Shown: positions 26,924 to 36,465, counted from the first letter of the stretch. The stretch: DNA of 64,000 nt from an uncultured Lachnospiraceae bacterium (GCA_910578085.1 CAJTPM010000003.1:62001-126000); one strand, 5' to 3'. The notes: a model not told the origin generated them from the sequence alone. Numbers and translations are program-made.

Positions 26924-27805
26924 ATGGCAGATCAGGCGGAAAAATTAAGAAATATCATCAAAGCCCAGAGCCAGTCCAGACATCAGGCAGCAAGGGTCAT
27001 TACAGTAACCAGTGGAAAAGGCGGTGTGGGGAAATCAAATACGGCGATCAATCTGGCCATTCAGTTCCGTAAGATGGATCAGAAGGTGATTATACTGGAT
27101 GCGGATTTTGGACTTGCCAATATAGAAATTATGTTTGGGACAGTGCCGAAGTATAATCTGTATGATCTGATTTATCAGGGAAAGAATATTCGGGATATTA
27201 TTACCTGGGGGCCTATGGAAGTGGGCTTTATCTCCGGCGGTTCAGGTATTGTGGGGATGGCTAATCTGTCAAGAGATTATCTGAATTATATTGTCCAGAA
27301 TCTTGTGGAGCTGGACAGTATGGCAGATGTGATCATTGTGGATACCGGGGCAGGTATTTCCGATGCAGTTCTGGAGTTTCTTGTGGCGAGTAATGAGATT
27401 TTGCTTGTCACCACACCGGAACCGACTTCCATCACGGATTCCTACTCCCTGATGAAGGCATTAAACCGCCACAGCAGATTCTCGCCGGACTATACCAGTA
27501 TCAATGTGCTGGCCAATAAAGTGCGGAATGAGGAAGAGGGAGACATGTTGTACCACAAGCTGGATGCGGTGGTTTCCAGATATTTAAAAGTGCCGATAGA
27601 GTATCTGGGTTATATTCCGCAGGATGAACAGCTGGCCAGAGCGGTCATGCAGCAGATGCCTGTCTCGATTCAGAATCCCTCGGCGAAATCAGCGCTTGCT
27701 TTCCGGAGTGCGGCGATGAAACTCATGCATCAGGAGGAAGAGGATAAAAAAACGAAACAGGGTATGATGGCGTTTTTTTCACATATTATGACAGGGAGGA
27801 GATAA
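26924..27805 (+). CDS. flhG: MinD-like ATPase FlhG (YlxH/FleN)
   Basis: ParA/MinD-type ATPase that works with FlhF to set flagellar number and position. It has 293 residues, a deviant Walker A with signature lysine, SGKGGVGKSNTAINLA, and VIILDADFGLANIEIMFG. The ATG follows the flhF stop directly. A C-terminal amphipathic helix (about 275-290) may bind membrane. Confidence 0.94.
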   Translation: MADQAEKLRNIIKAQSQSRHQAARVITVTSGKGGVGKSNTAINLAIQFRKMDQKVIILDADFGLANIEIMFGTVPKYNLYDLIYQGKNIRDIITWGPMEVGFISGGSGIVGMANLSRDYLNYIVQNLVELDSMADVIIVDTGAGISDAVLEFLVASNEILLVTTPEPTSITDSYSLMKALNRHSRFSPDYTSINVLANKVRNEEEGDMLYHKLDAVVSRYLKVPIEYLGYIPQDEQLARAVMQQMPVSIQNPSAKSALAFRSAAMKLMHQEEEDKKTKQGMMAFFSHIMTGRR

Positions 27806-27808
27806 GGT

Positions 27809-28543
27809 ATGCTATCTGATATTATTGTGGCGGGACAGATCGTGGAGATCGGGGCGGTAAAGGAAGCTGATGATAATCCGGAGGAAGGTATTCAGGAAAT
27901 GAAAAAGACATATCGGACCAAGGTGTTTGATGTGCTTTCCGAGGATCAGCTGGAGATCATGATGCCGATCGAGAAAGGAAAGGTAATACTTTTAGCAGTA
28001 GACGGACAGTTTGATCTGTGTTTTTATACGGAGAAAGGGCTTTACCAGTGTTTTGCGCGGGTGCTTGATCGATATAAAAGCAACAATATTTATATTGTGG
28101 TAGTGGAGCTTACCAGTAATCTTCGTAAAAGACAGAGAAGAGAGTACTATCGGCTTGACTGTGCGCTGGGTGTGATGGTCAGGAGGTTAGAGGATACAGA
28201 GATCGCTGCGCTTGAGCAGAACCAGTTCAGGCCAAAGGAAGGGCTTCCGATGAAAAAGGGGGCAATTGCGGATATCAGCGGCGGTGGGCTGCGTTTTATT
28301 GCAGATTACGGTTTTGATGTGGGAACCATGATCTACTGTACCTATATTTTAAATATGAAAAATGGAGAAAAACAGTACCATATGGCCGGAAGAGTGCTGC
28401 GCAGTGAGGAACTCGAAGACAGACCCGGGATTTATGAGAATCGGGTGCAGTACATCAATATGGATGTGGATGAGAGAGAGGAAATCATCAGATATATTTT
28501 TGAGGAAGAAAGAAGGCAGCGCCATAAAGCAATCAACAAATAA
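27809..28543 (+). CDS. YcgR-type flagellar brake protein with PilZ domain
   Basis: 244-residue protein with an N-terminal YcgR-like domain and a C-terminal PilZ domain. The cyclic-di-GMP binding residues are present: RxxxR in RREYYR (R111/R115) and DISGGG (155-160). In enteric bacteria YcgR and in Bacillus YpfA/DgrA slow the motor when c-di-GMP is bound. Embedded between flhG and cheB, so expressed with the motor. Confidence 0.88.
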   Translation: MLSDIIVAGQIVEIGAVKEADDNPEEGIQEMKKTYRTKVFDVLSEDQLEIMMPIEKGKVILLAVDGQFDLCFYTEKGLYQCFARVLDRYKSNNIYIVVVELTSNLRKRQRREYYRLDCALGVMVRRLEDTEIAALEQNQFRPKEGLPMKKGAIADISGGGLRFIADYGFDVGTMIYCTYILNMKNGEKQYHMAGRVLRSEELEDRPGIYENRVQYINMDVDEREEIIRYIFEEERRQRHKAINK

Positions 28544-28564
28544 AATGGCAGGAATGGAATAAAA

Positions 28565-29632
28565 ATGGGAAAAAATATTTTAGTTGTAGATGACTCTGCA
28601 CTCATGAGAATGGTCATGTGTGATATACTGAAAGCAGATGCAAGATTCCATGTGGCGGATATCGCCAAAAACGGTAAGGAAGCACTTGATTTGCTGACGA
28701 AGAAGAAGTATGATGCCGTGGTGCTTGATGTGAATATGCCGGTGATGGGCGGACTGGAACTGTTAAAGCAGCTTCAGATCCAGAAGATCCCGGCAAGAGT
28801 CATGATGGCCAGCACAGATACCAGAGAGGGTGCAAAGGTGACGCTTGATGCGCTGGAACTGGGAGCGATCGATTTTGTACATAAGTCCGGCAATATCAAG
28901 AATAACCGAACGGAGGAATTTCAGAAGAACTTCAGAGAGACTCTGTATGCGGTGGCTTCCAGCAGGGAACCGACTTTTGCCAGAAGCGTTAACCTAGGGA
29001 GGATCAAGACCGAGAAGAAGTTTGTTTCCATGGTGAGGAAACACAATATCGTGGGAAACAAAATCGTGGCTATCGCCAGTTCCACGGGAGGGCCAAAAGC
29101 TTTGCAGGCGGTGATCCCAAAACTTCCAAAGGAGCTGAATGCACCGGTGGTTTTAGTACAGCATATGCCGGTGGGATTTACCAAATCCCTGGCGGAGCGG
29201 CTTGATTCTCTGAGTGAGCTGACGGTGACTGAGGCCAGGGAAGGGGAAATACTTCAAAAGGGACACGTGTATCTCTCACGGGGCGGAATGCACATGAATG
29301 TGTCTTCCGATCAGCGAAAGAGTTGTATCCACTACAGCGATGAGCCTTCCAGAGAGGGTGTGAAGCCCTGCGCGAACTATATGTATGAGAGCCTGATCAA
29401 CTCTCCTTTTGATCAGGTAGTATGTGTGGTGCTCACCGGAATGGGGCTTGACGGCACTGAAGGAATTCGAAATCTGAAAGCTAAAAAGCAGACTTTTGTG
29501 ATAGCACAACAGGAAAACACCTGTGCGGTATATGGTATGCCCAAAGGCGTGGTAAAGGCCGGACTGGTAAACCAGATCGTGGAATTGGACAATGTGGCAC
29601 AGGAAATCATCATGAATGTGGGGGTAAAGTAA
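28565..29632 (+). CDS. cheB: Chemotaxis protein-glutamate methylesterase CheB
   Basis: Removes methyl groups from (and deamidates) chemoreceptors when phosphorylated by CheA. Receiver domain at 1-120 with D9/D10 and D55 in VLDVNMPVMGG; methylesterase domain (about 160-353) with the catalytic Ser in IASSTGGPKAL, His in VQHMPVGFTKSLAERLD and Asp in LTGMGLDGTEG. 355 residues. cheR is not in the window. Confidence 0.96.
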   Translation: MGKNILVVDDSALMRMVMCDILKADARFHVADIAKNGKEALDLLTKKKYDAVVLDVNMPVMGGLELLKQLQIQKIPARVMMASTDTREGAKVTLDALELGAIDFVHKSGNIKNNRTEEFQKNFRETLYAVASSREPTFARSVNLGRIKTEKKFVSMVRKHNIVGNKIVAIASSTGGPKALQAVIPKLPKELNAPVVLVQHMPVGFTKSLAERLDSLSELTVTEAREGEILQKGHVYLSRGGMHMNVSSDQRKSCIHYSDEPSREGVKPCANYMYESLINSPFDQVVCVVLTGMGLDGTEGIRNLKAKKQTFVIAQQENTCAVYGMPKGVVKAGLVNQIVELDNVAQEIIMNVGVK

Positions 29633-29633
29633 T

Positions 29634-31730
29634 ATGGATGTAAGCCAATATCTGGAAATATTTCTGGATGAAACAAGAGAACATTTACAGAGCCTGAATA
29701 CGGAGATTTTAAATCTGGAACAGGATCCCGAAAACGAAGATACTATCAACGAGATATTCCGTGCGGCACATTCCCTGAAAGGAATGGCGGGAACAATGGG
29801 GTATAAGCGGATGCAGACGCTGACCCATGACATGGAAAACGTATTTTCGGAAGTGAGAAACGGCACAATCAAGATCAAATCCCATATGATTGATATTCTG
29901 TTCCAATGTCTGGATGCACTGGAGGAATATACAACCAATATTCAGGAGAGTTCCGATGAGGGTACAAATGAAAACGAGGCTTTGATCAAGCTGTTAAATG
30001 ACTGTCTGAAACCTGATGGGGATGAGGCGGCGGAGGAGGAAGCGGGAAAGACAACAGAACCGGAGACCGCCGTACAGCCTTCCGCATCGGACAGCAAGTG
30101 GAATGATATCCCTCTGGATGAAGCCCAGAGGCATGTACTGGGCGAGGCTCAGAAACAGGGAAAGAAGATATATGGTGTCACTGTAAAGGTACAGGAGTCC
30201 TGCATTTTAAAAGCAGCCAGATCTTTCCTTGTGTTTAAGGCGGTGGAAGAACTGGGAGAGATTGCGATTTCTTCTCCTTCTGTACAGGATATTGAGGATG
30301 AAAAGTTTGATCTGGATTTCACGATCATTGTAATTACGGAAAGTTCGTTGGAGGAGATCCTTTCCTCTGTTAAGAGCGTTTCGGAGATCGAGGATGCTGT
30401 GGGAGCGGAAATGGTTATTGGGGAGGCACCGGAGGAGACGCCTGAACAGGAGACGAAGGAGCCAAAGATTGCAGTACAGCCACAGACTCCTCCTGCAACG
30501 AAAAAAGAAGCGCCGGCAAAACCGGCACAGACAGGTGCGGCAAAACCGGAGAAGAAAGGAAACAGCAAGGCAGTCGGCAATCGTACGGTCAGAGTGGATA
30601 TCGAGAAGTTAGATGTGCTGATGAATCTGGTCAGTGAGCTCATTATTGCGAAGAACTCTCTTGTTTCAGCTTCGACTCAGAATGTCAGCGGGAGCAATGC
30701 CGCGGTGGACAGCCAGATTGAATATCTGGAGAACGTTACTACGAGTCTGCATGAGTCCGTAATGAAGGTGCGAATGGTTCCCATTGAGAGCGTAGTCAAT
30801 AAGTTCCCGAGAATGATCCGCGATCTGACCAAGAAGTTAAATAAGAAGATGGAACTGCATATGAGCGGTGAGGAGACGGAACTTGACCGAACCGTAGTGG
30901 ATGAGATCGGTGATCCGTTGATGCATCTGTTGCGTAACTCTGCGGACCATGGTCTGGAAAGTGCGGAGATCCGTGCGGAAAGAGGAAAACCGGAAGTAGG
31001 ATCCATCTATCTGGATGCTTATCAGGATGGCAATAACGTTGTCATTGAGGTGAGAGATGACGGTAACGGTATCGACGTGGAAAAGGTGAGAAACAAGGCC
31101 ATTGAGAGGGGCACTGTGACGCAGGAACAGGCAGTCAATATGTCGGATAAGGAGATCATCGATCTGCTGTTTCTGCCGAGTTTTTCCACAGCGAAGGAAG
31201 TGACGGATGTTTCAGGAAGAGGCGTGGGTCTGGACGTTGTAAAATCCAAGATCGAGATGCTTGGCGGCGAAGTGGAAGTAAAAACAAGGCTTGGCGAAGG
31301 CAGCACCTGGACTATCAGACTTCCTCTGACACTGGCTATTATACAGGCACTGATGGTGGAAGTGGGCGGTGAAAAGTACGCCATCTCCTTAAATTCTGTG
31401 ACGACCCTTGAGAATATTGCACCAAGCGATGTAAAACTTGTTCAGTCCGAGGAAGTGATTCATCTGAGAGGTTCCGTTATCCCGTTGGTTCGCCTGAATG
31501 AGGTGCTGGATATCGAGTCCACAAGAAAAGAAAATGAAAATATGGTCGTTGCCATTGTGAAAAAAGGCGATAAGCAGGCGGGGCTTGTGGTGGATAAATT
31601 GATGGGACAGCAGGAGATCGTTATCAAATCTCTTGGCAAGTTTATCGGTAAGAGCAAGCTGATCAGTGGTGCGACGATTCTTGGCGACGGTGAAGTGGCA
31701 CTGATTCTGGATGCCAATGTATTGATATAG
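29634..31730 (+). CDS. cheA: Chemotaxis histidine kinase CheA
   Basis: Receptor-coupled kinase that phosphorylates CheY and CheB. 698 residues with P1 phosphotransfer domain (H46 in AAHSLKGMAG), a P2-like domain (about 165-260), Pro/Lys linker, P3 dimerisation (about 315-380), P4 ATPase with HLLRNSADHGLE and DDGNGID, and P5 CheW-like domain. The start is two bases after cheB. Confidence 0.97.
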   Translation: MDVSQYLEIFLDETREHLQSLNTEILNLEQDPENEDTINEIFRAAHSLKGMAGTMGYKRMQTLTHDMENVFSEVRNGTIKIKSHMIDILFQCLDALEEYTTNIQESSDEGTNENEALIKLLNDCLKPDGDEAAEEEAGKTTEPETAVQPSASDSKWNDIPLDEAQRHVLGEAQKQGKKIYGVTVKVQESCILKAARSFLVFKAVEELGEIAISSPSVQDIEDEKFDLDFTIIVITESSLEEILSSVKSVSEIEDAVGAEMVIGEAPEETPEQETKEPKIAVQPQTPPATKKEAPAKPAQTGAAKPEKKGNSKAVGNRTVRVDIEKLDVLMNLVSELIIAKNSLVSASTQNVSGSNAAVDSQIEYLENVTTSLHESVMKVRMVPIESVVNKFPRMIRDLTKKLNKKMELHMSGEETELDRTVVDEIGDPLMHLLRNSADHGLESAEIRAERGKPEVGSIYLDAYQDGNNVVIEVRDDGNGIDVEKVRNKAIERGTVTQEQAVNMSDKEIIDLLFLPSFSTAKEVTDVSGRGVGLDVVKSKIEMLGGEVEVKTRLGEGSTWTIRLPLTLAIIQALMVEVGGEKYAISLNSVTTLENIAPSDVKLVQSEEVIHLRGSVIPLVRLNEVLDIESTRKENENMVVAIVKKGDKQAGLVVDKLMGQQEIVIKSLGKFIGKSKLISGATILGDGEVALILDANVLI

Positions 31731-31759
31731 CAGGGAGCGCGGTGTAAAAGGAGGTCATC

Positions 31760-32203
31760 ATGGAAGAACTGAAAAACAGCAGTGGAACGATACAGTTTAT
31801 CGTGATAAAAGTCGGTGAAGAACAGTATGGCATTGATATTAAATATGTGGATAATATCATTCACATGTCCAGTATTACCCGGGTACCGAAGGTCGCATCC
31901 TACATCAAAGGTGTGATCAATGTGCGTGGCGAAGTGATCCCGGTTATGGATATTCGTACAAAAATGGGACTGCCTGAGGCGGAGTATACGAAGGACTCCA
32001 GAATCGTCATCGTGAAAAGCGAACAGCAGGGGTTTGTAGGCCTGATCGTCGATGCGGTGAGAGAAGTGGTGACGCTGGAAGTGGATGGTATCGAGAAAAT
32101 GTCTTACGACAGAACCGGAAAAGATATGTTTGTCACAGGTGTAGGAAAGCATCAGGGAGCGCTGATCTCTCTGCTCGACTTGAATGAGGTTCTGGCGGAG
32201 TAA
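31760..32203 (+). CDS. cheW: Chemotaxis adaptor protein CheW
   Basis: 147-residue single-domain adaptor that couples CheA to receptors. Motifs include QYGIDIKYVDNIIHM, the VPKVASYIKGVINVRGEVIPV stretch typical of CheW, and DAVREVVTLE. Starts after AAGGAGG. Confidence 0.96.
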   Translation: MEELKNSSGTIQFIVIKVGEEQYGIDIKYVDNIIHMSSITRVPKVASYIKGVINVRGEVIPVMDIRTKMGLPEAEYTKDSRIVIVKSEQQGFVGLIVDAVREVVTLEVDGIEKMSYDRTGKDMFVTGVGKHQGALISLLDLNEVLAE

Positions 32204-32254
32204 GAGGCAGTAACGAAAAGACAGGGACGGCGCAATTTGATAAGGAGAGAAGCT

Positions 32255-32884
32255 ATGGATAATAACTTCGAATTGGATAGTATCGACAGCAGTCATTTGG
32301 ATGTGTTACGGGAGATAGGTAATATTGGTGCGGGCAATGCGATGACGGCTCTGGCACAGATGTTACAGCGCAAAGTCGATATGAAAGTGCCTAAGGCGGA
32401 TCTTTTTGAGTTCCGCGACCTGGGGGAAGTGATCGGTGGTGAGGAAACGATCATGGCAGGCGTTTATATGGTCGTGGAGGGAGACATCCAGGGAAGTATG
32501 ATGTTTCTGTTAGAAAAAGAGTCTTCCAAACATTTGATCGATCAGATGCTCGGGGGCTATGGAAGTTCGGCAGCAGGTGCAGATGAGTTTGATGAGATGG
32601 AGATATCTGTTTTAAAGGAGATGGGGAATATTATGACGGGGGCATACCTGAATTCTCTGTCAGATCTGACCGGCCTTAAAATCTATCCCACTGCACCGGA
32701 TATTGCGGTTGATATGGCGGGGGCCATTTTGAGTGTACCTGCTATAGAATTTGGTGTGCTTGGGGATAAAATCCTGATGATTCAAACCAGATTTACTGAT
32801 GATGTGGAGATTGACGGGTTTTTTATTCTCGTGCCAGATTTGGATTCATATAAAAAAATCATGGAGTCTTTAGGAATGGCATAG
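32255..32884 (+). CDS. cheC: CheY-P phosphatase CheC
   Basis: Chemotaxis phosphatase that interacts with CheD. 209 residues with two active-site motifs, LDVLREIGNIGAGNA and ISVLKEMGNIMTG (D/S-x3-E-x2-N). ATG 32255 is used because AAGGAGAG precedes it; a TTG 18 bases upstream is less likely. Confidence 0.93.
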   Translation: MDNNFELDSIDSSHLDVLREIGNIGAGNAMTALAQMLQRKVDMKVPKADLFEFRDLGEVIGGEETIMAGVYMVVEGDIQGSMMFLLEKESSKHLIDQMLGGYGSSAAGADEFDEMEISVLKEMGNIMTGAYLNSLSDLTGLKIYPTAPDIAVDMAGAILSVPAIEFGVLGDKILMIQTRFTDDVEIDGFFILVPDLDSYKKIMESLGMA

Positions 32885-32897
32885 GAAGTGAACAGCA

Positions 32898-33383
32898 ATG
32901 AGTAATATAATTAAAGTCGGAATGGCAGATCTCAAAGTGTGTAAGAGCCCGGACGGTCTCACAACGTTAGGGCTCGGTTCCTGTGTGGGAGTGGCGCTCA
33001 GGGACCCGATTACAAAAGTGGGCGGATTGCTGCATGCAATGCTGCCGGATTCTACGGTTATTAAAAATAACACATGTGTTGAAAAATTTGTTGATTCAGG
33101 CCTGGAAGAACTGGTGAAGCAGATGGTAAGGGCCGGAGCGAACAAAAGCCGTCTGGAGGCAAAACTGGCAGGGGGAGCTCAGATGTTCGCATTTCAGAGA
33201 AATTCTGATTTGGTAAAAGTGGGAGCAAGAAATGCAGAAGCAGCAAGAAAGAAGCTGAGTGCCATGCGTATTAAACTGCTTGCGGAAGATACCGGATTAA
33301 ATTATGGCCGCACGGTAATATATTATCCGGAAACGGGAATATATGTTATTAAAGCAGTAGGAAAACCGGAGAAGAAAATATAG
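32898..33383 (+). CDS. cheD: Chemoreceptor glutamine deamidase CheD
   Basis: Deamidates receptor glutamines and stimulates CheC. 161 residues with catalytic Cys in TLGLGSCVGVALRD and His in GGLLHAMLP. Located after cheC as in Bacillus and Thermotoga. Confidence 0.95.
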   Translation: MSNIIKVGMADLKVCKSPDGLTTLGLGSCVGVALRDPITKVGGLLHAMLPDSTVIKNNTCVEKFVDSGLEELVKQMVRAGANKSRLEAKLAGGAQMFAFQRNSDLVKVGARNAEAARKKLSAMRIKLLAEDTGLNYGRTVIYYPETGIYVIKAVGKPEKKI

Positions 33384-33396
33384 GGGGCACTGCGGC

Positions 33397-33765
33397 GTGG
33401 CGAAAAAGAAAGATAAGGAACAGAAAAAAGGAAAAGAGAAACGCCGGGGAAGGATCTTCAGTGTCAGTAAGGAGGCAAAAAGAAGGTTGATACCTCCTTT
33501 TGTCATGCTGACGGCAGGAGCGATAACAAGTATCCTGATGGTAGTGAAGGGGTGCAGCCTGAATGAATTTCTGGCGAGATTACTTCTTATTCTGATCATC
33601 TTTTACGCGTTGGGCGGTCTGTTGAAAGGCATTCTGGATATGATCGACAAACAGAATGCACCGCCGGAGGTTGATGAGGATGAAGAGGATGAAATGGTAG
33701 AGAAGGAGCCGGAAGAAGAGAGCGCTGAAGAAGAAGGCGCGGAGGAGGAGACTGCGGAAGAGTAG
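33397..33765 (+). CDS. Small two-helix membrane protein with acidic tail, unknown function
   Basis: 122 residues, GTG start. Strongly basic N-terminus (1-32), two hydrophobic segments (about 33-50 and 59-78), then a tail of about 35 residues made almost only of Glu, Asp and Ala. The charge layout suggests that both ends face the cytoplasm. It sits between cheD and the sigma-28 gene, 13 and 10 bases away, so it belongs to the operon. I do not recognise a characterised family. Confidence 0.75.
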   Translation: MAKKKDKEQKKGKEKRRGRIFSVSKEAKRRLIPPFVMLTAGAITSILMVVKGCSLNEFLARLLLILIIFYALGGLLKGILDMIDKQNAPPEVDEDEEDEMVEKEPEEESAEEEGAEEETAEE

Positions 33766-33775
33766 GCGGTAGGCT

Positions 33776-34546
33776 ATGAGTGAGGCGGAAAAAAAGAAGC
33801 TCTGGGATGAATATGGAAAGACCAGAAGTCCCGAAGTGAAGGAAAAGATTATAATCGAATATGCACCTCTTGTAAAAGTCGTAGCCGGCAGACTCAGCAT
33901 GTATCTTGGATATAATGTGGAATATGATGATCTGGTTGGTTACGGTGTATTTGGTTTGATCGATGCCATCGATAAGTATGATCTGTGTAAGGAAGTAAAA
34001 TTTGAGACTTATGCCAGCCTGCGGATCAGAGGCGCTATACTGGATCAGATCCGGAAGATGGACTGGATTCCCAGAACAATCAGACAGAAACAGAAGAAAA
34101 TTGAATCTGCCATCCGAGAGATAGAAAACAGAGAGGGAAGGCCTGCCACGGACGAGGAGATCGCTGCAGCGCTTGGGATTACGGATGACGAATATGTGGA
34201 CTGGCAGGGACAGATGAAAGTCACGGGCGTCATTTCTCTGAACGAGTTTATGGAGCAGGGAAGTGAAGTACCCGTAGAGACGGGATCTCATTCAGGGCAG
34301 TTTGATTCTCCGGAAGTAGTTATCGAAAAAGATGAGCTGAAAAGGATGCTGATGGAGTCATTGGATATTCTGACGGAAAAGGAAAAAAAGGTTATTTTGT
34401 TTTATTATTATGAGGAATTGACCTTAAAGGAGATCAGTTCCGTCCTGGAGGTTTCAGAGTCCAGAATATCTCAGCTTCATACGAGAGCGCTTCAGAAAAT
34501 GAAAACAAAAATGGGAAAATATATGGGGATTTTAACCGAACGATAA
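33776..34546 (+). CDS. fliA: Flagellar sigma factor sigma-28 (FliA/SigD/WhiG family)
   Basis: Directs RNA polymerase to late flagellar and chemotaxis promoters. 256 residues. Region 2 is seen in EYDDLVGYGVFGLIDAIDKY and KFETYASLRIRGAILDQIRK, region 3 in RPATDEEIAAALGI and region 4 in LTLKEISSVLEVSESRISQL. Lies near the operon end as sigD does in Bacillus. Its target consensus TAAA-N15-GCCGATAT fits two sites in this window (before fliK and at 44345). Confidence 0.95.
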   Translation: MSEAEKKKLWDEYGKTRSPEVKEKIIIEYAPLVKVVAGRLSMYLGYNVEYDDLVGYGVFGLIDAIDKYDLCKEVKFETYASLRIRGAILDQIRKMDWIPRTIRQKQKKIESAIREIENREGRPATDEEIAAALGITDDEYVDWQGQMKVTGVISLNEFMEQGSEVPVETGSHSGQFDSPEVVIEKDELKRMLMESLDILTEKEKKVILFYYYEELTLKEISSVLEVSESRISQLHTRALQKMKTKMGKYMGILTER

Positions 34547-34562
34547 TAGGTCTGGAGAAAAG

Positions 34563-35459
34563 ATGGGAATATTTGAGATGATATTACTGGCAGCAGGAGC
34601 GGTTGTTTTTATTGTAAGTTTCTGTATTCCGGTAAAAGAGGAAAAACTGAAAGAGGAAACGAAAAATCTGGCCGCACAGGAAGTAAAAAGTCTGGTGGCG
34701 GAGGAACTTGAGAATGTGAAGGGCCGGTTGGAGGAGCTTTCCGAGGAGGAGATGAAAGAACAGATCGAGAAGTCAGAACGTTCCATGGAACGGATTTCCA
34801 ATGAGAAGATCATGGCTGTCAATGAGTATTCTGATACTGTTCTGGAGGAAATTCATAAAAACCATGAGGAAGTGGTCTTTCTTTACGATATGCTGAAGAA
34901 TAAAAAGGCAGGTCTTTCGGAATCTTATGAAAAGGTGGAACGGGATCTGAAGGAACTTTTGCAGCAGGTGAAGGATTCAGAGGTTACGGTTCGGGAAAAT
35001 CTGGAGGAGATTTCCAGGAAGCAAAAGGAACTTGCGAAGGAAAAGGCAGAAGCTGCTTCCAGTATGGCGTTTGAAAAGCAAACTTCGGCTGCTGTACAGA
35101 AAAGCAGGCAGACAAAAGAGCAGAGAGAGGTTAGGGAGAGAATAGAGGAGCAACAGACCGGTCAGACAGGGGCTGATTTTAAGCCTTTCGTTCCGGAGAA
35201 GATAGAGACAGCGCCAAAGAAGAAGGCGCGGACAGCAAAGACGGCGAAAAAACCGGAGGCAGAGCCTGTTTCTTCTGTGGAAAAGGCGGAAGTCACATTC
35301 CTGTTGCAGGATGGGCCAGGAAGCGGTGGGGCCGAAAACAGTAACGAAAGAATTCTGGGGCTTCATAAAGCCGGAAAATCCAATATGGCCATTGCAAGGG
35401 AACTGGGATTGGGTATCGGTGAGGTCAAACTTGTAATTGATCTTTATGAAGGACTTTGA
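34563..35459 (+). CDS. SwrB-like membrane-anchored coiled-coil protein
   Basis: 298 residues: N-terminal membrane helix (3-22), long charged coiled coil (about 25-190), a Lys/Ala/Pro-rich linker and a C-terminal HTH-like segment NERILGLHKAGKSNMAIARE followed by LGLGIGEVKLVIDLYEGL. This layout and the position between sigma-28 and rpsB match SwrB (YlxL) of Bacillus, which promotes export gate maturation, although this protein is nearly twice as long. Homology is inferred from layout and the C-terminal pattern. Confidence 0.65.
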   Translation: MGIFEMILLAAGAVVFIVSFCIPVKEEKLKEETKNLAAQEVKSLVAEELENVKGRLEELSEEEMKEQIEKSERSMERISNEKIMAVNEYSDTVLEEIHKNHEEVVFLYDMLKNKKAGLSESYEKVERDLKELLQQVKDSEVTVRENLEEISRKQKELAKEKAEAASSMAFEKQTSAAVQKSRQTKEQREVRERIEEQQTGQTGADFKPFVPEKIETAPKKKARTAKTAKKPEAEPVSSVEKAEVTFLLQDGPGSGGAENSNERILGLHKAGKSNMAIARELGLGIGEVKLVIDLYEGL

Positions 35460-35474
35460 TAAAGGGGTATAAGA

Positions 35475-36155
35475 ATGAAACTGAAATACTATCTGCGCGG
35501 ACTGGGTATCGGCATGTTAGTGGCGGCCCTAGTGCTTATTCTGTCAGGAAATACGGGTGGCGGGATGAGCGATGAAGCGGTGAAACGCAGAGCGGCAGAG
35601 CTCGGCATGGTGGAAAAAGACAAAACTGTGCTGGGGGATATCGGTGGCGAAGCAGCTGACGGAGAAATGAACGAGACAGAGACGTCGATGGAGCTGCCGG
35701 AGAATGAACCGTCAGTGGAGTTAACGGAGCAGGACGGTAAGGCAGTACAGGAGGAAGATGCCGAAGGCCGGACACCTGAAGGGGATACACAGGGGCAGAC
35801 CGGAGAACCGAAGCCGGAAACGGAGTCACCACAGCAGGCTGAAGAGGCAGATGCCGAAGAGCAGGCTCTGGCACAGGAGATCGAGCAGAGAGCGGAAGAA
35901 GTGGTGGACAGGGCCGAAGAAGCAGCTGAAAATTCCCCATCCGGAAGAACCGTAACGCTGGAGGTGCGAACCGGCGATAGTTCCATCTCGGTGGCTAGAA
36001 GAGCACAGGAGGCTGGTTTAGTGCAGTCTGCGGCAGATTTCGATGTATTTCTCTGTCAGAACGGATTTGATAAGAGAATCTCCATAGGGAGCTACGAGAT
36101 CACAGTAGACGCATCAGAGAAAGAAATTGCAGAGATCATCACAAAGAGCAGATGA
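35475..36155 (+). CDS. Membrane protein with MltG/YceG-type LysM-like domain, no catalytic part
   Basis: 226 residues with an N-terminal membrane helix (about 7-24), a 100-residue acidic Glu/Gln-rich linker and a C-terminal domain (about 157-226) with ISVARRAQEAGLVQSAADFD and ISIGSYEITVDASEKEIAEI. This pattern is the LysM-like N-terminal part of endolytic transglycosylase MltG, but the catalytic domain is missing. Last gene of the fla/che operon, directly before its terminator. A cell-wall role at the flagellar site is possible but unproven. Confidence 0.65.
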   Translation: MKLKYYLRGLGIGMLVAALVLILSGNTGGGMSDEAVKRRAAELGMVEKDKTVLGDIGGEAADGEMNETETSMELPENEPSVELTEQDGKAVQEEDAEGRTPEGDTQGQTGEPKPETESPQQAEEADAEEQALAQEIEQRAEEVVDRAEEAAENSPSGRTVTLEVRTGDSSISVARRAQEAGLVQSAADFDVFLCQNGFDKRISIGSYEITVDASEKEIAEIITKSR

Positions 36156-36158
36156 GCA

Positions 36159-36204
36159 ACAGTTCAGCCTCGGGGCGGTTTGCCGGATGGCTGAACTGTT
36201 TTTT
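36159..36204 (+). terminator. Strong terminator ending the fla/che operon
   Basis: AACAGTTCAGCC (36159-36170) pairs perfectly with GGCTGAACTGTT (36189-36200), followed by a T run to 36204. It lies four bases after the last operon gene. Confidence 0.9.
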
Positions 36205-36307
36205 ATGCGCAGGCCCACACAGAGGAAGAAAATTTTCCCTGCCCGTTTTCAGGATGAGATAATGGGCTTTTCAGGCAGGGACAGAAGGCTGAATAGTGAT
36301 CTTGTGC

Positions 36308-36336
36308 TTGCATCTGTGGGAAATTTGTGGTAAAAT
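36308..36336 (+). promoter_or_regulatory. Predicted sigma-A promoter of rpsB-tsf
   Basis: TTGCAT (36308-36313), 17 bases, TAAAAT (36331-36336). The 310-base gap between the flagellar operon and rpsB also holds an inverted repeat upstream of the promoter, TCCCTGCC (36236-36243) with GGCAGGGA (36274-36281). Downstream is a leader of about 120 bases with short pairings such as AGCGG near 36390 with CCGCT near 36425. A ribosomal-protein leader is plausible but not recognised. Confidence 0.6.
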
Positions 36337-36465
36337 ACAGAAGTTGTGAAAAAACACATATGCTGATTTTCAGTTGGTGTTTCCGTTAAGCGGAGGTAGG
36401 CTGAAAAGATGGAAATCATGTAACCGCTACAGCGTATGGAAGAAAAACCAAATGGAGGAAAAGAC

